From Marinomonas aquiplantarum (GTDB lineage Bacteria > Pseudomonadota > Gammaproteobacteria > Pseudomonadales > Marinomonadaceae): 64,000 nt of DNA. Below are positions 47,701 to 57,065 of the stretch, one piece after another. The notes beneath the pieces are model-generated. The model was not told where the DNA came from. It saw only the letters and a list, made by a program, of their open reading frames with translations, and did no database searches. Position numbers and translations under genes: made by a program. Numbering within the stretch: the first letter of the stretch is position 1; each line of letters starts with the position of its first letter. Location: the NCBI RefSeq assembly GCF_003314975.1, contig NZ_QNRF01000008.1, forward strand, positions 62,001 through 126,000, in the 5' to 3' direction.

Positions 47701-48786
47701 TTAAAATAATCCAAATTGATCGCCCGTTTTGGGCGGTAAACTGAACCCTGAACAATCTAAATAACCATGGCGCTGATCGCTCAAGCCATGCTTTTTACGA
47801 GCCATGCGAAAGCGCTGATTAATGATGTCAGCAAACAAGCCTTCTCCAGTCATTCGTTTACCAAAACGACTGTCGTAAAGCTTGCCACCGCGAATGTCCA
47901 TAATGCGTTGTAACACATGATCGGCCCGTTGTGGAAAATGCTGGTGTAACCATTCTTCAAACAGGGGCGCCACTTCGTGAGGCAAACGCAGCATGATGTA
48001 ATGAATGGATTGTGCGCCAGCCTCTGCGCTTGCGGCCACAATGCTTTCCAGCTCATGGTCGTTAATAAAAGGGATCACAGGCGCGGCCAGTACGGTGACG
48101 GGAATGCAAGCGTCAGATAGTGCCCTAATGATGTCTAGTCGCTTACTGCCAGACGCGGTTCTGGGCTCTAAAATTCGTTTCAAATCCTTATCTAGGGTCG
48201 TCACACTGATGGCAACATGGACCAGTTGGTATTTAGCCATCTCGGTCAGTATGTCTAGATCTCGAAGAATCAGTGCGCTCTTGGTAATCAAGGAAATAGG
48301 CTGCTTGTGTGCTAAGGCGACTTCTAATAGTTCACGAGTGATGTTGAGGTCTTTCTCAATGGGCTGATAAGCATCGGTATTGATGCCCAAGGCAATCGGC
48401 TCACACTGATAGTTAGGGTGAGCCAGCTCTTTTGCGAACAACTCAGCGGCATTGGTTTTGGCCACTAATTTGGTTTCAAAGTCTAACCCTGGGGACAAAT
48501 CCAGATAAGCGTGAGTAGGGCGCGCAAAGCAATAAATGCAGCCATGTTCACAACCTTGGTAAGGGTTGATGGAGAGATTAAACGGCACATCAGGGGATTG
48601 ATTGCGACTGATGATGCTCTTGGCTTGCACATGATGTACTTGAGTTTGCGGATGCCATGACTCGCGGGCGATCAGAGTGTCTTCGTTAATGTCCTGAGTA
48701 ACCTGCTGTTTGCTAAAGCGTCCGGCCAGAAGATTACTGGTGCCGCGACCTTTTAGAGGTGAGTTGAATGGATCTGAGGACGACAT
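47701..48786 (-). CDS. PA0069-family radical SAM protein
   Basis: A 361-residue radical SAM enzyme with the cluster motif C-x3-C-x2-C in YQGCEHGCIYCFARPTH. It belongs to the SplB-like group known from Pseudomonas PA0069, whose members are LexA-controlled. The reaction is unknown; DNA or RNA repair is plausible. A near-perfect LexA box lies 15 bp before its ATG. It is convergent with the response regulator gene. Confidence 0.88.
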   Translation of the reverse strand: MSSSDPFNSPLKGRGTSNLLAGRFSKQQVTQDINEDTLIARESWHPQTQVHHVQAKSIISRNQSPDVPFNLSINPYQGCEHGCIYCFARPTHAYLDLSPGLDFETKLVAKTNAAELFAKELAHPNYQCEPIALGINTDAYQPIEKDLNITRELLEVALAHKQPISLITKSALILRDLDILTEMAKYQLVHVAISVTTLDKDLKRILEPRTASGSKRLDIIRALSDACIPVTVLAAPVIPFINDHELESIVAASAEAGAQSIHYIMLRLPHEVAPLFEEWLHQHFPQRADHVLQRIMDIRGGKLYDSRFGKRMTGEGLFADIINQRFRMARKKHGLSDQRHGYLDCSGFSLPPKTGDQFGLF

Positions 48787-48835
48787 AATAAAGCCTAAAA
48801 TACTGTTTATTTATACAGTATTTTAGGCTTTTTCA
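48787..48835 (-). terminator. 17-bp hairpin, likely terminator of the FecCD operon
   Basis: AAAGCCTAAAATACTGT (48790-48806) pairs perfectly with ACAGTATTTTAGGCTTT (48815-48831) around an 8-nt loop, with A and T runs on both sides. It lies 20 bp after the permease stop. Its centre is the LexA box for the next gene. Confidence 0.75.
48801..48820 (-). promoter_or_regulatory. LexA (SOS) box before the radical SAM gene
   Basis: TACTGTTTATTTATACAGTA matches the gammaproteobacterial LexA consensus TACTGTATATATATACAGTA at 18 of 20 positions, including the CTGT-N8-ACAG core. It lies 15 bp upstream of the ATG at 48786. The PA0069 gene of Pseudomonas is known to be in the LexA regulon. Confidence 0.85.
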
Positions 48836-48853
48836 GTGTTGCTGCAAGGACTT

Positions 48854-49912
48854 TTACGAAAAGTCGGTATGTCGCTTGTGCCGCATCAAGATGATAAAAG
48901 CGATGCCGCCAACCAGACCAGTTAACGCCCCAATGGGAATGTCTTCTGGTGGAATGATAGAACGCGCAGCTGTGTCGGCCAGCACGAGGAAAATAGCACC
49001 GAGTAATGCGCTCAAAGGCAGTAGTTTTCGATAATCACCACCCACTAAGAGTCGAACTATGTGCGGCACCATTAAGCCAACAAAGCCGATGACGCCCGCA
49101 AAGGCCACGGCTGCGCCAGTTAGTAAGGCGCAGACTATAATGACAGTAAGGCGAAAGCGGGTGACTGGTATGCCTAAACTGGCGGCGCTTTCGTCGCCTA
49201 GCATCATGGCATTGAGGTAACGTGCTTGATAAATCAGATAGCTACTGCCAAGAATAAGCGCGATTAATGGGAACCAAAGTTGCTGCCATTGCGCTAATCC
49301 CAAACCACCTAACATCCAAAAAATCGCCGTGTGTGCCGCTCTGTGGTCACCTAAAAAGATGAATAAGTTACCCATTGCGGTGAGCACAAAGGCCACCGCG
49401 ACGCCGGATAAAATCAATCTACTTGCGCTGTAAGAGGCGGAAAAATTCGCCACACTTAGCACCATAAAGATACCCAGCAAGGCGCCCATAAAGGCAAACA
49501 GAGGCACTGTCATGACACCGAGAATCATGCCTGTGTGCAGCAAGGCCACAATGGCTCCTAAGGCTGCGCCAGAAGATACGCCTAACAAGTGTGGGTCAGC
49601 CAAGGGATTGCGGGTTACCGATTGCAGCGCAGCCCCTACTATGGCAAGCGACGCTCCGACCATAGCCGCTAATAAACTTCTGGGTAAACGTACTGCCCAA
49701 ACAATGTTTTCTTTCCCCTTTGACCAATAAGGTTGAACATCAAAAATAGCCAGCTTGTGACTTATGATTTGCCATACGGTACTTTGCGGAATCGACACTG
49801 AGCCAAAACTAATCGCGATGCCAACAAAGACGATCAGGCTTAGGCTCAAGAGTAGAATCAACATGGGCATGCTGTTCAGTCGACTTATCACACGCCACTT
49901 TTGGATCTTCAT
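48854..49912 (-). CDS. FecCD-type metal-chelate ABC permease
   Basis: A 352-residue permease with about ten helices. FecCD/BtuC motifs include NPLADPHLLGVSSGAALGAI and FVGLMVPHIVRLLVGGDYR. With the binding protein and ATPase upstream it forms a type II importer for an iron, cobalamin or other metal chelate. The Zur-like box before the operon points to zinc. It overlaps the binding-protein gene by 4 bp. Confidence 0.88.
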   Translation of the reverse strand: MKIQKWRVISRLNSMPMLILLLSLSLIVFVGIAISFGSVSIPQSTVWQIISHKLAIFDVQPYWSKGKENIVWAVRLPRSLLAAMVGASLAIVGAALQSVTRNPLADPHLLGVSSGAALGAIVALLHTGMILGVMTVPLFAFMGALLGIFMVLSVANFSASYSASRLILSGVAVAFVLTAMGNLFIFLGDHRAAHTAIFWMLGGLGLAQWQQLWFPLIALILGSSYLIYQARYLNAMMLGDESAASLGIPVTRFRLTVIIVCALLTGAAVAFAGVIGFVGLMVPHIVRLLVGGDYRKLLPLSALLGAIFLVLADTAARSIIPPEDIPIGALTGLVGGIAFIILMRHKRHTDFS

Positions 49913-50880
49913 TGTGTTGCTCTGAAAGCCTTGGCAAGGCGTTTTATGGCAGCGATGTTTCGTGGGCCCGGTGTGGCTTCCACATATTCCAATACCACGA
50001 AACGATTGTTTTTCACCGCTGGAATGTCTTTGAAGGCAGGATTGCTGCGCATAAAGTCAATTTTTTGCTGTGCTGTAACTTGCCCATAATTCACTATGAT
50101 GATGGCCTCTGGTGCACGATCAATAACCGCTTCCCAACCAACTTGTGTCCAGCTTTTCGCCACATCATCCAATACGTTAACACCGCCAGCGGCTTCGATC
50201 AGTGCCGTCGGCATACCAAAACGACCTGAAGTAAAAGGTTGCTCTTCACCTGAGTCGTAGACAAACACTTTAACTGGTTGATCCAGCTTTGGTAACTCCG
50301 CTTGGAAATTTGCCAATGACGTTTGATAGCCTGCTACCAATTGTTTGGCACGCTCTTCGACGTTAAAGATACGACCTAGGTTGAGTAAATCTAGGTACAT
50401 GTCCTGCATGGATACCTTCGCCTTATCCATAATGTGGACACAGCTTTCGGTCAGTTCGTATACCCTGATTCCTAATGGCGCTAAGGTGTCGGGCGTAACG
50501 CCACCGCCAACTCGCATGCCATAATTCCAACCGGCAAAATAAAAGTCGGCATCCGCACCTAAGAGTACTTCTTTGGTTGGGTATTTGGCCGACAATTCCG
50601 GTAGCTCACCTATGCCTTCACGTAAATCAGGGGCGAGGGTTTTCCATCCCGAGATACCAGTGAATCCCACCATATGATCTTGTAGTCCAAGTGCCAGCAT
50701 CATTTCAGTGAGGTTCACATCGTTAGAAACCGCAGCGGTTGGGGCTTTCTCAAAAGTAACTTGTCGATCACAACTCTGTACTGTGACAGGATAATCGTGG
50801 GCGTTCGCTGTCATGCTCACAGTGCTGGCCATAACGGCTAGGCTAAGGGCGACATAATGGCCGAAATAGGACGAGGTCAT
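49909..50880 (-). CDS. periplasmic metal-chelate binding protein
   Basis: A 323-residue protein with a signal peptide ending near residue 27 (SMTANAHD). It has a BtuF/FepB-type two-lobe fold linked by one long helix: CDRQVTFEKAPTAAVSNDVN near the start, then ADADFYFAGWNYGM and PGPRNIAAIKRLAKAF at the end. It captures the ligand for the FecCD permease. It overlaps both neighbours by 4 bp. It has no His-rich loop of the ZnuA kind, so direct free-zinc binding is not evident. Confidence 0.85.
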   Translation of the reverse strand: MTSSYFGHYVALSLAVMASTVSMTANAHDYPVTVQSCDRQVTFEKAPTAAVSNDVNLTEMMLALGLQDHMVGFTGISGWKTLAPDLREGIGELPELSAKYPTKEVLLGADADFYFAGWNYGMRVGGGVTPDTLAPLGIRVYELTESCVHIMDKAKVSMQDMYLDLLNLGRIFNVEERAKQLVAGYQTSLANFQAELPKLDQPVKVFVYDSGEEQPFTSGRFGMPTALIEAAGGVNVLDDVAKSWTQVGWEAVIDRAPEAIIIVNYGQVTAQQKIDFMRSNPAFKDIPAVKNNRFVVLEYVEATPGPRNIAAIKRLAKAFRATQ

Positions 50881-51740
50881 GCTTGTTCCTTTTCTGTTTC
50901 TAGGTGAAATGAATAGCTTGGACGAGGTGTGTTGGGTTGAGTGTGGGTCACACTTTCAACGCTGAACACATTACGAATTTGTTCTTTTGTTAAGGCTTCT
51001 AAAGGCGGTGCGCAATCAATAATCTGTCCAGCTTGCATGATGAGAATGCGATCGGCATAGCTTGCGGCTAGTGACAGATCGTGCAGTGACACGATGACGG
51101 TACAAGGGAGTTGGTTGAGCAGTTCCAATACTTCCAGTTGGTGGCGAATGTCTAAGTGATTAGTCGGCTCGTCTAGGATTAGCACATCCGGTTGTTGGGC
51201 TAAGGCGCGGGCAATCATAACGCGTTGTTTTTCACCACCAGATAAGGTTTCAAAACGGCGCTCTTTGAGGCTGAGTACATCTAATGCCGCCAAGGCTTTA
51301 TCAACAATTTGACGGTCTTCTTTGCTGCTTTTCCAGCTTAACGACTTGGGGGTGAGACCAATCTCCACCATTTCAAATACGCTTAATCCAATAGCGTGGC
51401 CTGCGTCTTGTAATACCGTGGCAATGCGTTTAGCACATTGTTTGGCGGACAATGACCAGATACTTTGATTGTCCAACAGCACCTCACCTTGGTCGGGTGG
51501 ATTCATGCGGTATAAACAGCGTAGCAAACTGGTTTTGCCTGAACCGTTGGGGCCTACTATGGTTAACAATTCCCCTGCTTTTATCTCAAGATTCAGTCCA
51601 GACAAAAAAGCGGATTGCGCTTTAGGCTGAGTCCAGCTGACATTATTCAGCTGCATGCTCGCAGGACGGCATGACTGAAACAAATCCATCACGGATAAGC
51701 TCATTGAGGCCAAATGGTGAGAGGGGGGCTTAGTGGACAT
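50877..51740 (-). CDS. metal-chelate ABC transporter ATP-binding protein
   Basis: About 287 residues with Walker A GPNGSGKTSLLRC, signature TLSGGEKQRVMIARAL and Walker B VLILDEPTNHLD, of the FepC/BtuD group. It is the first gene of the three-gene operon. I chose the ATG at 51740; the frame is open to 51782 but that start lies inside the Zur-like box. Confidence 0.88.
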   Translation of the reverse strand: MSTKPPSHHLASMSLSVMDLFQSCRPASMQLNNVSWTQPKAQSAFLSGLNLEIKAGELLTIVGPNGSGKTSLLRCLYRMNPPDQGEVLLDNQSIWSLSAKQCAKRIATVLQDAGHAIGLSVFEMVEIGLTPKSLSWKSSKEDRQIVDKALAALDVLSLKERRFETLSGGEKQRVMIARALAQQPDVLILDEPTNHLDIRHQLEVLELLNQLPCTVIVSLHDLSLAASYADRILIMQAGQIIDCAPPLEALTKEQIRNVFSVESVTHTQPNTPRPSYSFHLETEKEQA

Positions 51741-51765
51741 TAAGATAATGGGCTCACGGTAAAAA

Positions 51766-51782
51766 ATGTTATAATATAACAA
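51766..51782 (-). promoter_or_regulatory. Zur-like operator upstream of the FecCD importer
   Basis: TGTTATAATATAACA (51767-51781) is a perfect palindrome matching the core of the gammaproteobacterial Zur box (GAAATGTTATA-N-TATAACATTTC), with A-rich flanks on the left side. It lies 26 bp before the ATG at 51740. Zur represses uptake genes when zinc is plentiful. Confidence 0.7.
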
Positions 51783-51935
51783 AATAGAGCTTAATGGAAA
51801 GCGGCTCAGTGCGATTCAATTGAAAACAGAGAAAAGCCGTTTATTTTGTTGGCGCCACTATAAAGAGGTGAGGCTCGGTGAACAAGTGAATTCAGGTGGG
51901 AATGATTCAGGTAAAGTTGCAAGAGATTGATAGAC

Positions 51936-51970
51936 AAATGACTGGCGTGCACCTAGAGCATCGCCAGTCA
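51936..51970 (-). terminator. terminator after the chemotaxis receptor gene
   Basis: On the minus strand TGACTGGCG (51970-51962) pairs perfectly with CGCCAGTCA (51947-51939), loop 14 nt, followed by TTTGTC. It lies 20 bp after the stop at 51990. Confidence 0.7.
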
Positions 51971-51989
51971 GCTATCGCCCGTGAATCGC

Positions 51990-53609
51990 TTAAACAGTAA
52001 AGCGCTTCACGCGACTGGAAAGCTCGTTTGAATTGGCCAAGGTTTCATTGACCGAGTGGCTAATACGTCGTGATACTTCCATGACTTCTTTTGACATATC
52101 AGATAGGGCTGACAGATTTTCGTTTATTTCGTCTGTGACTTTGCTTTGCTGTTCGGTCGCGCTGGCAGTCTGGGTCGTAAAGTCGTAAATACGATCCGCT
52201 GATTGCTTGACTGTATTGATGGCCTCCATAGTTTGGTGAGAAAGACTGGCACTGGAACTGGCCATTTCAACGCTTTCACTGATGACATTAACAGCACTGC
52301 TAACCCCTGTTTGTAAATCGTTGATCATGCCTTGTATGTCTTCGGTGGAGGCTTGTGTTTTGCTCGCCAACTCTCTTACTTCATCTGCTACCACGGCAAA
52401 GCCGCGACCTTGCTCTCCGGCTCTGGCCGCCTCAATCGCCGCGTTTAAAGCTAAAAGGTTGGTTTGCTCTGAAATGCCCAGTATGACGTCGAGTACCGAT
52501 GCAATACGATCTGATCGAGTCGAGAGCTGGTCAATCACTGATGCGGCGCCTTGAATTTGGTCCGCTAAGGAGTCCAGTTGATTGATTGCATGTTTCAGCT
52601 GTTCCACTCCTTGGTCTGCAGAGCGGTTCAACTCTTGCACCTCATCGACCGTCTGAGCGGCATTTTGTGCTACTTCTCTGGTCGCGCCGCCCATTTCTTC
52701 AACGGCGGTGACCACAAAGTCTAACGATTGATGTTGACGCTCACTGAGTTGAGCGGATTCTTGCGCGGAAGAACCCAGGCCTGCCATTTCATCACGAATG
52801 TGCTCACAACCATTTCTGACTTCACCAATAATGCCGCCAAGCTTACCGACAAAGAGGTCTAATTCTCGACTTAACTCACCCGTTTCATCTTTTTTAGTGC
52901 TGTTGATACGGCGTGTTAAATCCCCGTCGCCGGCACTGATTTCATGTACACCATAAGTGACTCTTTTAATGGCTCTAGATATGTTGCGAGGCGCAAACCA
53001 AGCCAGAGAGATACTGAGGATTAATACCAAGACGGCTAAAATAGCCACGGAGAGCTTAAAATTTTCAGCATAAGCATGAATGCTCTTGAGTTCTAACGCC
53101 GCAATTTCACTTATACGTTCCTCTGATTGATCGTATAAATTTCTCAGTTGAGTGAAGCTGGCTTGGTTTTCCCCAGTGAGTTTTACGATAGCGCGATCAT
53201 ATTGGTATTGTTTAGTGAGGGTGATGATAAACTCAGTTTGTTGATGCCATACTTGATATTGGTTTTCGAAATTTATTAATAAATCTTGTATCTCATCTAG
53301 CTCACTGGTCATCGTCTGGAAGGATTTCATACGATCATAGGCTTGTTGCGCATTTTCAAGCACGATGCTCTCTTGTTCTGCGACATCCACTCCGTGTTTG
53401 GCAAATACCAATGAAGCCAAGGCGAGTCGCGATTGATATAAATCGCGATCGGCATTTTGGATGAGGGATGAGCCAGAGGCATATTTTCCCATATTATTTT
53501 GTAAGTAGTGAACGAGGCTTTCCGCTGCAATAACGACGACCAAAAAGGTCACGGCCAAGCCGCCAAATGCGAAGGTATAGCGCCCCCGAATGGTTTGAAA
53601 TAGTGACAT
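51990..53609 (-). CDS. methyl-accepting chemotaxis protein
   Basis: A 539-residue receptor. A transmembrane helix near 12-32 is followed by a periplasmic four-helix bundle (~35-185), a second helix (~188-208), a HAMP domain, and a long cytoplasmic coiled coil with the conserved tip [20 protein letters not shown]. It senses an unknown ligand and controls CheA. No C-terminal NWETF-type pentapeptide is seen. It is monocistronic. Confidence 0.92.
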   Translation of the reverse strand: MSLFQTIRGRYTFAFGGLAVTFLVVVIAAESLVHYLQNNMGKYASGSSLIQNADRDLYQSRLALASLVFAKHGVDVAEQESIVLENAQQAYDRMKSFQTMTSELDEIQDLLINFENQYQVWHQQTEFIITLTKQYQYDRAIVKLTGENQASFTQLRNLYDQSEERISEIAALELKSIHAYAENFKLSVAILAVLVLILSISLAWFAPRNISRAIKRVTYGVHEISAGDGDLTRRINSTKKDETGELSRELDLFVGKLGGIIGEVRNGCEHIRDEMAGLGSSAQESAQLSERQHQSLDFVVTAVEEMGGATREVAQNAAQTVDEVQELNRSADQGVEQLKHAINQLDSLADQIQGAASVIDQLSTRSDRIASVLDVILGISEQTNLLALNAAIEAARAGEQGRGFAVVADEVRELASKTQASTEDIQGMINDLQTGVSSAVNVISESVEMASSSASLSHQTMEAINTVKQSADRIYDFTTQTASATEQQSKVTDEINENLSALSDMSKEVMEVSRRISHSVNETLANSNELSSRVKRFTV

Positions 53610-53891
53610 GAAGCGTTCCTTGAATGTGAAACTATTAATTAATAGAAGTGAATAACTTCCCTGCTATACAACGGTCTAACGCTTTCAGAGTAGGTATGAA
53701 AAGACAATAGCACTCATTTAACAGTGGCACTTTATTCATTATGTGCAAAAAAAAAGATTGTAATTTTTTTTATCTGTCCCATTGGGTGATGACTAGATGA
53801 GGGGATAAAGGCCGACGATGCTTGGTGTTTTTTGTTAAAGACGTCGTCAGCCTGAGGGGCTTAATCGCTAAATGGATGGCCGAATAGGCAC

Positions 53892-54515
53892 CTATGATAC
53901 CGATGGATTATAAGTGATCGGGATGTACCAGCTTTGTGCTTGAATTACTTTTATCCAACGTTGCACATGCGGGTAATCTGATAATTGATAAGCACCGCCT
54001 TCTTCAGCGACATGAGAATAAGCGAAAAGGCAAATGTCGGCGAGAGTAAGGTTATCACCTACTAAAAAGTCTTGTTTAGATAACTGGTCATCCATTAATT
54101 TGAGCGCAGCCTGACCTTGTTGAATGCGCTCTGGTAGCATTTGTTCTTTTAGCTCCGTCATGGCGTTATGAGTTAACCAGAAACGTACCGAAGCAATATT
54201 AGGTTCATGGCTGTATTGTTCCCAAAATAGCCATTTATAAACTTCTGCTTTTTGTAATGGATCTGATGGCAAAAGCTCACTATGGCGTGTTTCTGCGAGA
54301 TACAGAAGGATGGCATTACTTTCACTTAAGCAGTGACCATCATCCAGCTCTAAACAAGGGATTTTACCGTTTTGATTGAGTGCCAAAAACGCTTCCGTAT
54401 GCGTTTCACCTTGGGTGATGTCGTATTCTTTTAGCTCGTAGTTTAACCCTAATTTGGCGCAAGTAAGGCGAATTTTATAACCGTTTCCAGAAGGCAAAAA
54501 ATCGTGCAATATCAT
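53892..54515 (-). CDS. glutathione S-transferase
   Basis: A 207-residue GST: N-terminal thioredoxin-fold domain with NQNGKIPCLELDDGHCLSES (cis-Pro and the glutathione-binding Glu-Ser) and a C-terminal helical domain with DFLVGDNLTLADICLF. Likely a detoxifying transferase or a stress protein. It is divergent from a LysR gene, which may regulate it. Confidence 0.88.
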   Translation of the reverse strand: MILHDFLPSGNGYKIRLTCAKLGLNYELKEYDITQGETHTEAFLALNQNGKIPCLELDDGHCLSESNAILLYLAETRHSELLPSDPLQKAEVYKWLFWEQYSHEPNIASVRFWLTHNAMTELKEQMLPERIQQGQAALKLMDDQLSKQDFLVGDNLTLADICLFAYSHVAEEGGAYQLSDYPHVQRWIKVIQAQSWYIPITYNPSVS

Positions 54516-54652
54516 GCTAATACTCCAATAAAATAGAAAAGGAATGTGGTCATCATGGGGTTAGACTAGTGTGATGAAAAGCGAATTTAATTGATGGCAT
54601 TGTTAAGTCATTTTGATGAATCAACTCAATCAGATCCAAACAGAGGTAGGCG

Positions 54653-55495
54653 GTGGATACGGAATTACTTAAAACCTTAGTGGCCATTGTCGACCATGGC
54701 AGTTTCCAGCGGGCCGCAATGCAAACCTTTCGTACGCCATCGGCTATTAGTATGCAGATGAAGCGGCTGGAAGAGCAGGCAGGGACGCAATTATTTGTCA
54801 AACAAGGCAGAGAACAAGCGTTGACAGAAGATGGTCAGCGTTTAGTGCATTACGCCAGACGTATTCTACAGCTACAAGAGCAGGCTTTAATGTCGTTGAA
54901 AGGCCCGCAGCAAGGCGCTTTGATTCAATTAGGGTGTCCCAATGATTATGTGGCGAATTTATTGCCTTTGATTATGACAACCATGGAAGAAATGGCGCCT
55001 AGACTCAGGTTCCGAATTCGTACTGGTACGTCGATTGAGTTGCGAGAGCTGATGGATAAAGGGGAAGTGGATCTGGCTTTGGTGACACGCTCTCCAGGCA
55101 GTGATGAAGGGTTAGCTTTGTATCAGGATAAAGGCGTCTGGGTCGCCAAGAAAGGCTTCGATTGGCAAGCCAGTTTGTCACCTGTGAACTTAGCCATGTA
55201 TGAGCCAGGTTGTAAATTTCATTCCAGTGCCATTGATGGTTTGCAAAAGAAAGGTGTGGATTATCACCTATATTGTGTGACCTCGAATTTGGCGTTGATC
55301 GAAAGCTTGCTGGTGGCGGAAAAGGCCATTTCAGCCATTGCCAGTGTTAGTATCAGCGATCAGCTAGAGGTGATTGAGAGTGATGTCTTACCCAGTTTGC
55401 CGAGCATTGAAATTGCCTTTAGTCGCTCTGCTTCCGCACCGGAATGGTTGACGGTAAAGTGGATTGAAGAAGTGATCGCTAAGTTACAGTCCTAG
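54653..55495 (+). CDS. LysR-family transcriptional regulator
   Basis: A 280-residue regulator starting at GTG 54653 (GAGGTAGG upstream). The HTH at about 15-60 includes FQRAAMQTFRTPSAISMQMK. The C-terminal effector domain is shorter than in many LysR proteins. It is divergent from the GST gene and 15-27 bp before a DJ-1/PfpI gene; either is a likely target. Confidence 0.88.
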   Translation: MDTELLKTLVAIVDHGSFQRAAMQTFRTPSAISMQMKRLEEQAGTQLFVKQGREQALTEDGQRLVHYARRILQLQEQALMSLKGPQQGALIQLGCPNDYVANLLPLIMTTMEEMAPRLRFRIRTGTSIELRELMDKGEVDLALVTRSPGSDEGLALYQDKGVWVAKKGFDWQASLSPVNLAMYEPGCKFHSSAIDGLQKKGVDYHLYCVTSNLALIESLLVAEKAISAIASVSISDQLEVIESDVLPSLPSIEIAFSRSASAPEWLTVKWIEEVIAKLQS

Positions 55496-55522
55496 TTATA
55501 AGGCAAAGTCGTGAGGGAAACT

Positions 55523-56116
55523 ATGAAACCTATTAAAATCGGCATTTATCTTTATGAATTGGCGGAAGTTCTAGACTTTTCTGGGCCATTTGAAGTGTTT
55601 ACAACGGCCGCCAGAGTCAGTGAAGAAACACCTTTTGAGGTGTATTTGATTAGTGAAGATGGGCAAACTGTCTCTGCGCGAGCAGGTTACAAAGTGGTGC
55701 CAGATTGCAGCATTAAGGACCACCCCGAATTGGATGTTCTGCTGGTAGTAGGAGGCGATCATTCGCAGGAGGTGAATAAGCCCAACGTGTTAGATTGGAT
55801 AGCTCAGCAGGCACCAAAAGTCAGCTGGTTGGCTTCTGTTTGCACCGGTGTTTTTTTGTTGGCCAAAGCTGGTGTGCTTCGATCAAACAAGGTGACCACT
55901 CACTGGGAAGACATAGCGGACTTACAGCAATTGTATCCTCAGCTCGATGTCGTGGAAGGCGTACGCTGGGTGCAACAAGACCAACAACTGACGTCGGCCG
56001 GTATATCGGCTGGCATCGACATGAGTTTGCAAATGGTTAGCCTACTGCACAGTGAGAGCTTGGCCGAAAAAACGGCGCGACAAATGGAATTTGATTGGAC
56101 GAAAAAACCAAACTAA
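55523..56116 (+). CDS. DJ-1/PfpI-family protein
   Basis: About 197 residues of a class I glutamine-amidotransferase-like DJ-1/PfpI domain. The nucleophile elbow is ASVCTGVFLLAKAG with the conserved Cys. It resembles isonitrile hydratase-like and ThiJ-type proteins (stand-alone, no AraC HTH). I chose the ATG at 55523 with AGGGAAA upstream; a GTG at 55511 is possible. It follows the LysR gene. Its substrate is unknown. Confidence 0.82.
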   Translation: MKPIKIGIYLYELAEVLDFSGPFEVFTTAARVSEETPFEVYLISEDGQTVSARAGYKVVPDCSIKDHPELDVLLVVGGDHSQEVNKPNVLDWIAQQAPKVSWLASVCTGVFLLAKAGVLRSNKVTTHWEDIADLQQLYPQLDVVEGVRWVQQDQQLTSAGISAGIDMSLQMVSLLHSESLAEKTARQMEFDWTKKPN

Positions 56117-56121
56117 AAAGA

Positions 56122-56403
56122 CTATTTCCCTTGAGAGACACTGTAAAAGCGTTCCACGTTGTGGGTGACTTGCCCCCAATGTGACGTTTTGACTCTGGCT
56201 TGGTGTAAGTCAAATGCGGCTTGATCAATAAATTCTTCGTACACCTCAAACCTTAATGGGTTGTGGACATTTTGTGTCACTTTAAAGGCCAAGCAGCCTT
56301 TTTCTTCTTGAGTAAGTTTCATGTGCTCTGGAAGAGCTTGCTGCACCTGATTGAGATCTTGATGAGGCACCATAATGTGCCCAGTGAGTGTGATTTTTGT
56401 CAT
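56122..56403 (-). CDS. antibiotic biosynthesis monooxygenase (ABM)-domain protein
   Basis: A 93-residue ABM domain: TKITLTGHIMVPHQDLNQVQ at the start and RFEVYEEFIDQAAFDLHQ in the middle, the usual ferredoxin-like dimer. Such proteins include YgiN-type quinol monooxygenases. It ends 6 bp from the convergent DJ-1 gene stop. Confidence 0.8.
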   Translation of the reverse strand: MTKITLTGHIMVPHQDLNQVQQALPEHMKLTQEEKGCLAFKVTQNVHNPLRFEVYEEFIDQAAFDLHQARVKTSHWGQVTHNVERFYSVSQGK

Positions 56404-56497
56404 ACTTTACCTTCTTCTTGTGTCTGTCTAATGTAATGCGATGACATGAAAGTTTCGTTAAACTAGCAGAATTATTTGAACGCTTCTGTGAGCCCTT

Positions 56498-56932
56498 ATG
56501 AAACCGAATGATCCTCTGCTACTGGATAACCAACTTTGCTTCGCTTTGTATTCTACGTCTCTGGCGATGACTCAGTTCTATAAAGAGCCATTAGCGAAAA
56601 TTGGTCTTACTTATCCGCAATATACCATCATGCTGATTTTATGGGAGCAAGACGGTGTTAGTTTAAAGCACATTGCGCAAGCCTTAGGGCAAAAATCAGG
56701 CGCTTTGACGCCGGTCATCAAGCGCATGGAGGGGGATGGTCTAGTGCAGCGTTTACGGGGAGTTGAAGACGATCGCAGTTTGAGTATTGCGCTTACCGAA
56801 AAAGGTCGTGCGTTACGAGAACAAGGCTTGGAAGTGAATCGTTGTGTGGCTGAAGCGTGCGGCATTGAGATGCAAGAAGTGATCGCTTTACGAGACCAGT
56901 TAAACCGACTTAAAGCAAAACTAATGGAATAA
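56498..56932 (+). CDS. ohrR: MarR-family organic-peroxide sensor OhrR
   Basis: A 144-residue MarR protein. The N-terminal LDNQLCFALYS holds the redox Cys typical of OhrR, and the winged helix has GQKSGALTPVIKRMEGDGLV. OhrR represses ohr until organic hydroperoxides oxidise the Cys. The pairing with ohr downstream and two operators supports the name. Confidence 0.9.
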   Translation: MKPNDPLLLDNQLCFALYSTSLAMTQFYKEPLAKIGLTYPQYTIMLILWEQDGVSLKHIAQALGQKSGALTPVIKRMEGDGLVQRLRGVEDDRSLSIALTEKGRALREQGLEVNRCVAEACGIEMQEVIALRDQLNRLKAKLME

Positions 56933-56949
56933 TGGTTGTGCAGTCATAA

Positions 56950-56961
56950 TTATCGCGATAA
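56950..56961. promoter_or_regulatory. OhrR operator 1
   Basis: Perfect palindrome TTATCGCGATAA, just after the ohrR stop. The same core recurs 60 bp downstream at 57010-57021. Confidence 0.65.
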
Positions 56962-56973
56962 CATATATTTAAT

Positions 56974-57000
56974 AGCTCACTCAGGTGAGCTTTTATTTTA
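56974..57000 (+). terminator. terminator of ohrR
   Basis: AGCTCAC (56974-56980) pairs with GTGAGCT (56985-56991) with a 4-nt loop and TTTATTTTA. It lies between the two OhrR operators. Confidence 0.75.
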
Positions 57001-57008
57001 GTCATATT

Positions 57009-57022
57009 GTTATCGCGATAAC
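57009..57022. promoter_or_regulatory. OhrR operator 2, before ohr
   Basis: Perfect 14-bp palindrome GTTATCGCGATAAC, 44 bp before the ohr ATG. It probably covers the ohr promoter. Confidence 0.7.
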
Positions 57023-57065
57023 TATTTTAAACAATACTGTTTTAATCATTTAAGGGAGTCTTATT

